64,000 nucleotides of DNA, taken from Sitta carolinensis (Eukaryota; Chordata; Aves; Passeriformes; Sittidae). Positions within the stretch are counted from its first letter, which is position 1. Each line of letters starts with the position of its first letter. The notes beneath the pieces were generated by a model. That model did no database searches and was not told the origin of the DNA. It saw nothing but the letters and a program-made list of their open reading frames with translations. This document shows, in pieces, positions 63,535 through 64,000 of this stretch. A program made the position numbers and the translations under genes. The DNA is taken from assembly GCA_032173965.1 (NCBI GenBank), contig CM063283.1, positions 109,997,108-110,061,107 on the forward strand, given 5' to 3'.

Positions 63535-64000
63535 CCACTTTGATCCTTATCACTGCCCAGAGATCATTGTAACATGCTGCCACGGAAACATCCCAGAAGA
63601 CTTTGGGCTGTGAGGGACAGGGTTACAGAAGAATTGTTAGTGGTCCATGGTCATGCCCAGTACTCCTTCTGCCAGGCCTTTAACCAATGCACAGATGAAG
63701 CCCCATGCATTAAGATACAACATTTTAAGTGAAGTCTCAGAATACTGCACTAAGTATTTTCCACAGCTGCCAGATTATTATTAAATGTCTTCCTTGTAGG
63801 AATTCTTAGAGTCTTTTTGTTTTACATGTGAACAGTTTCAAGTGGCAGAATTCCCTTTGTTTTTCAGCCTGCTCAATAAGGCAACAGAACTGGCTCAGAG
63901 AAAGGGGAAGACAGTGAGACTGACTTTATGCTACTTCTCTCACTTAGTGGTACTTTCTTCCTTAGACCTGAGGATTTTTGCAGATGAAGGAGAGTCAAGT
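63535..64000. other. Intergenic DNA to the window end
   Basis: No gene or repeat recognised. Confidence 0.5.

Overview
The window reads as bird nuclear DNA, probably from a passerine or another neognath. It is mostly AT-rich, non-coding and ORF-poor. The recognisable dispersed repeats are CR1 LINEs, several ending in the typical avian ATTCTGTG-type tail, plus one LTR-like block and a few old MIR-like SINE remnants. Many simple repeats are present, including two long pentanucleotide tracts. The long ORFs are either simple-repeat translations or open frames in GC-rich patches, and none looks like a protein family I know.

The only protein-coding gene I can support is the 5' part of DIPK2B (also called CXorf36 or DIA1R), on the minus strand at the left end. 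Exon 1 (6391-6614) carries the start codon, a signal-peptide-like N-terminus and the Cys-rich YNFGRTF...DKCNACIGT block. Exon 2 (1289-1553) continues in the correct phase to ...KRLTPDLVQ. The remaining exons, with most of the kinase-like domain, lie beyond position 1. Intron 1 is 4,837 bp. It holds a G/T-rich homopolymer tract, an old MIR remnant and a small CpG-dense patch. Upstream of exon 1 there is a candidate promoter with a CCAAT box and an inverted pair of GATA sites next to ETS-like GGAA sites.

From about 7 kb to 64 kb the window looks like an intergenic gene desert upstream of DIPK2B. In mammals the gene also lies at the edge of a long gene-poor interval. Contents in order: an inverted repeat pair (10.77/11.42 kb); a 148-bp imperfect palindrome (14.19-14.33 kb); old CR1 debris (24.9-25.1 kb); a GC-rich patch with a 263-codon open frame (25.26-26.05 kb); a CR1 with reverse-transcriptase remnants (27.5-28.4 kb); TC and TG microsatellites in a GC-rich block (29.2-30.3 kb); a MIR-like remnant (32.4 kb); an LTR-like block (36.0-36.5 kb); a (GGGAA)n tract (40.8 kb); a 262-bp (CTCCT)n tract (43.7-44.0 kb); a short tandem duplication (44.5 kb); CR1 pieces at 45.1, 48.5 and 55.3 kb; and a better-preserved CR1 3' end at 63.1-63.5 kb. 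I found no tRNA, rRNA, CRISPR array or recognisable microRNA. I saw no operon-like or prokaryotic structure, and no evidence for a wholly new gene system. The best leads are regulatory or structural: the palindrome, the GATA/ETS promoter module, and the CpG-rich exon 2 and intron 1 patch.
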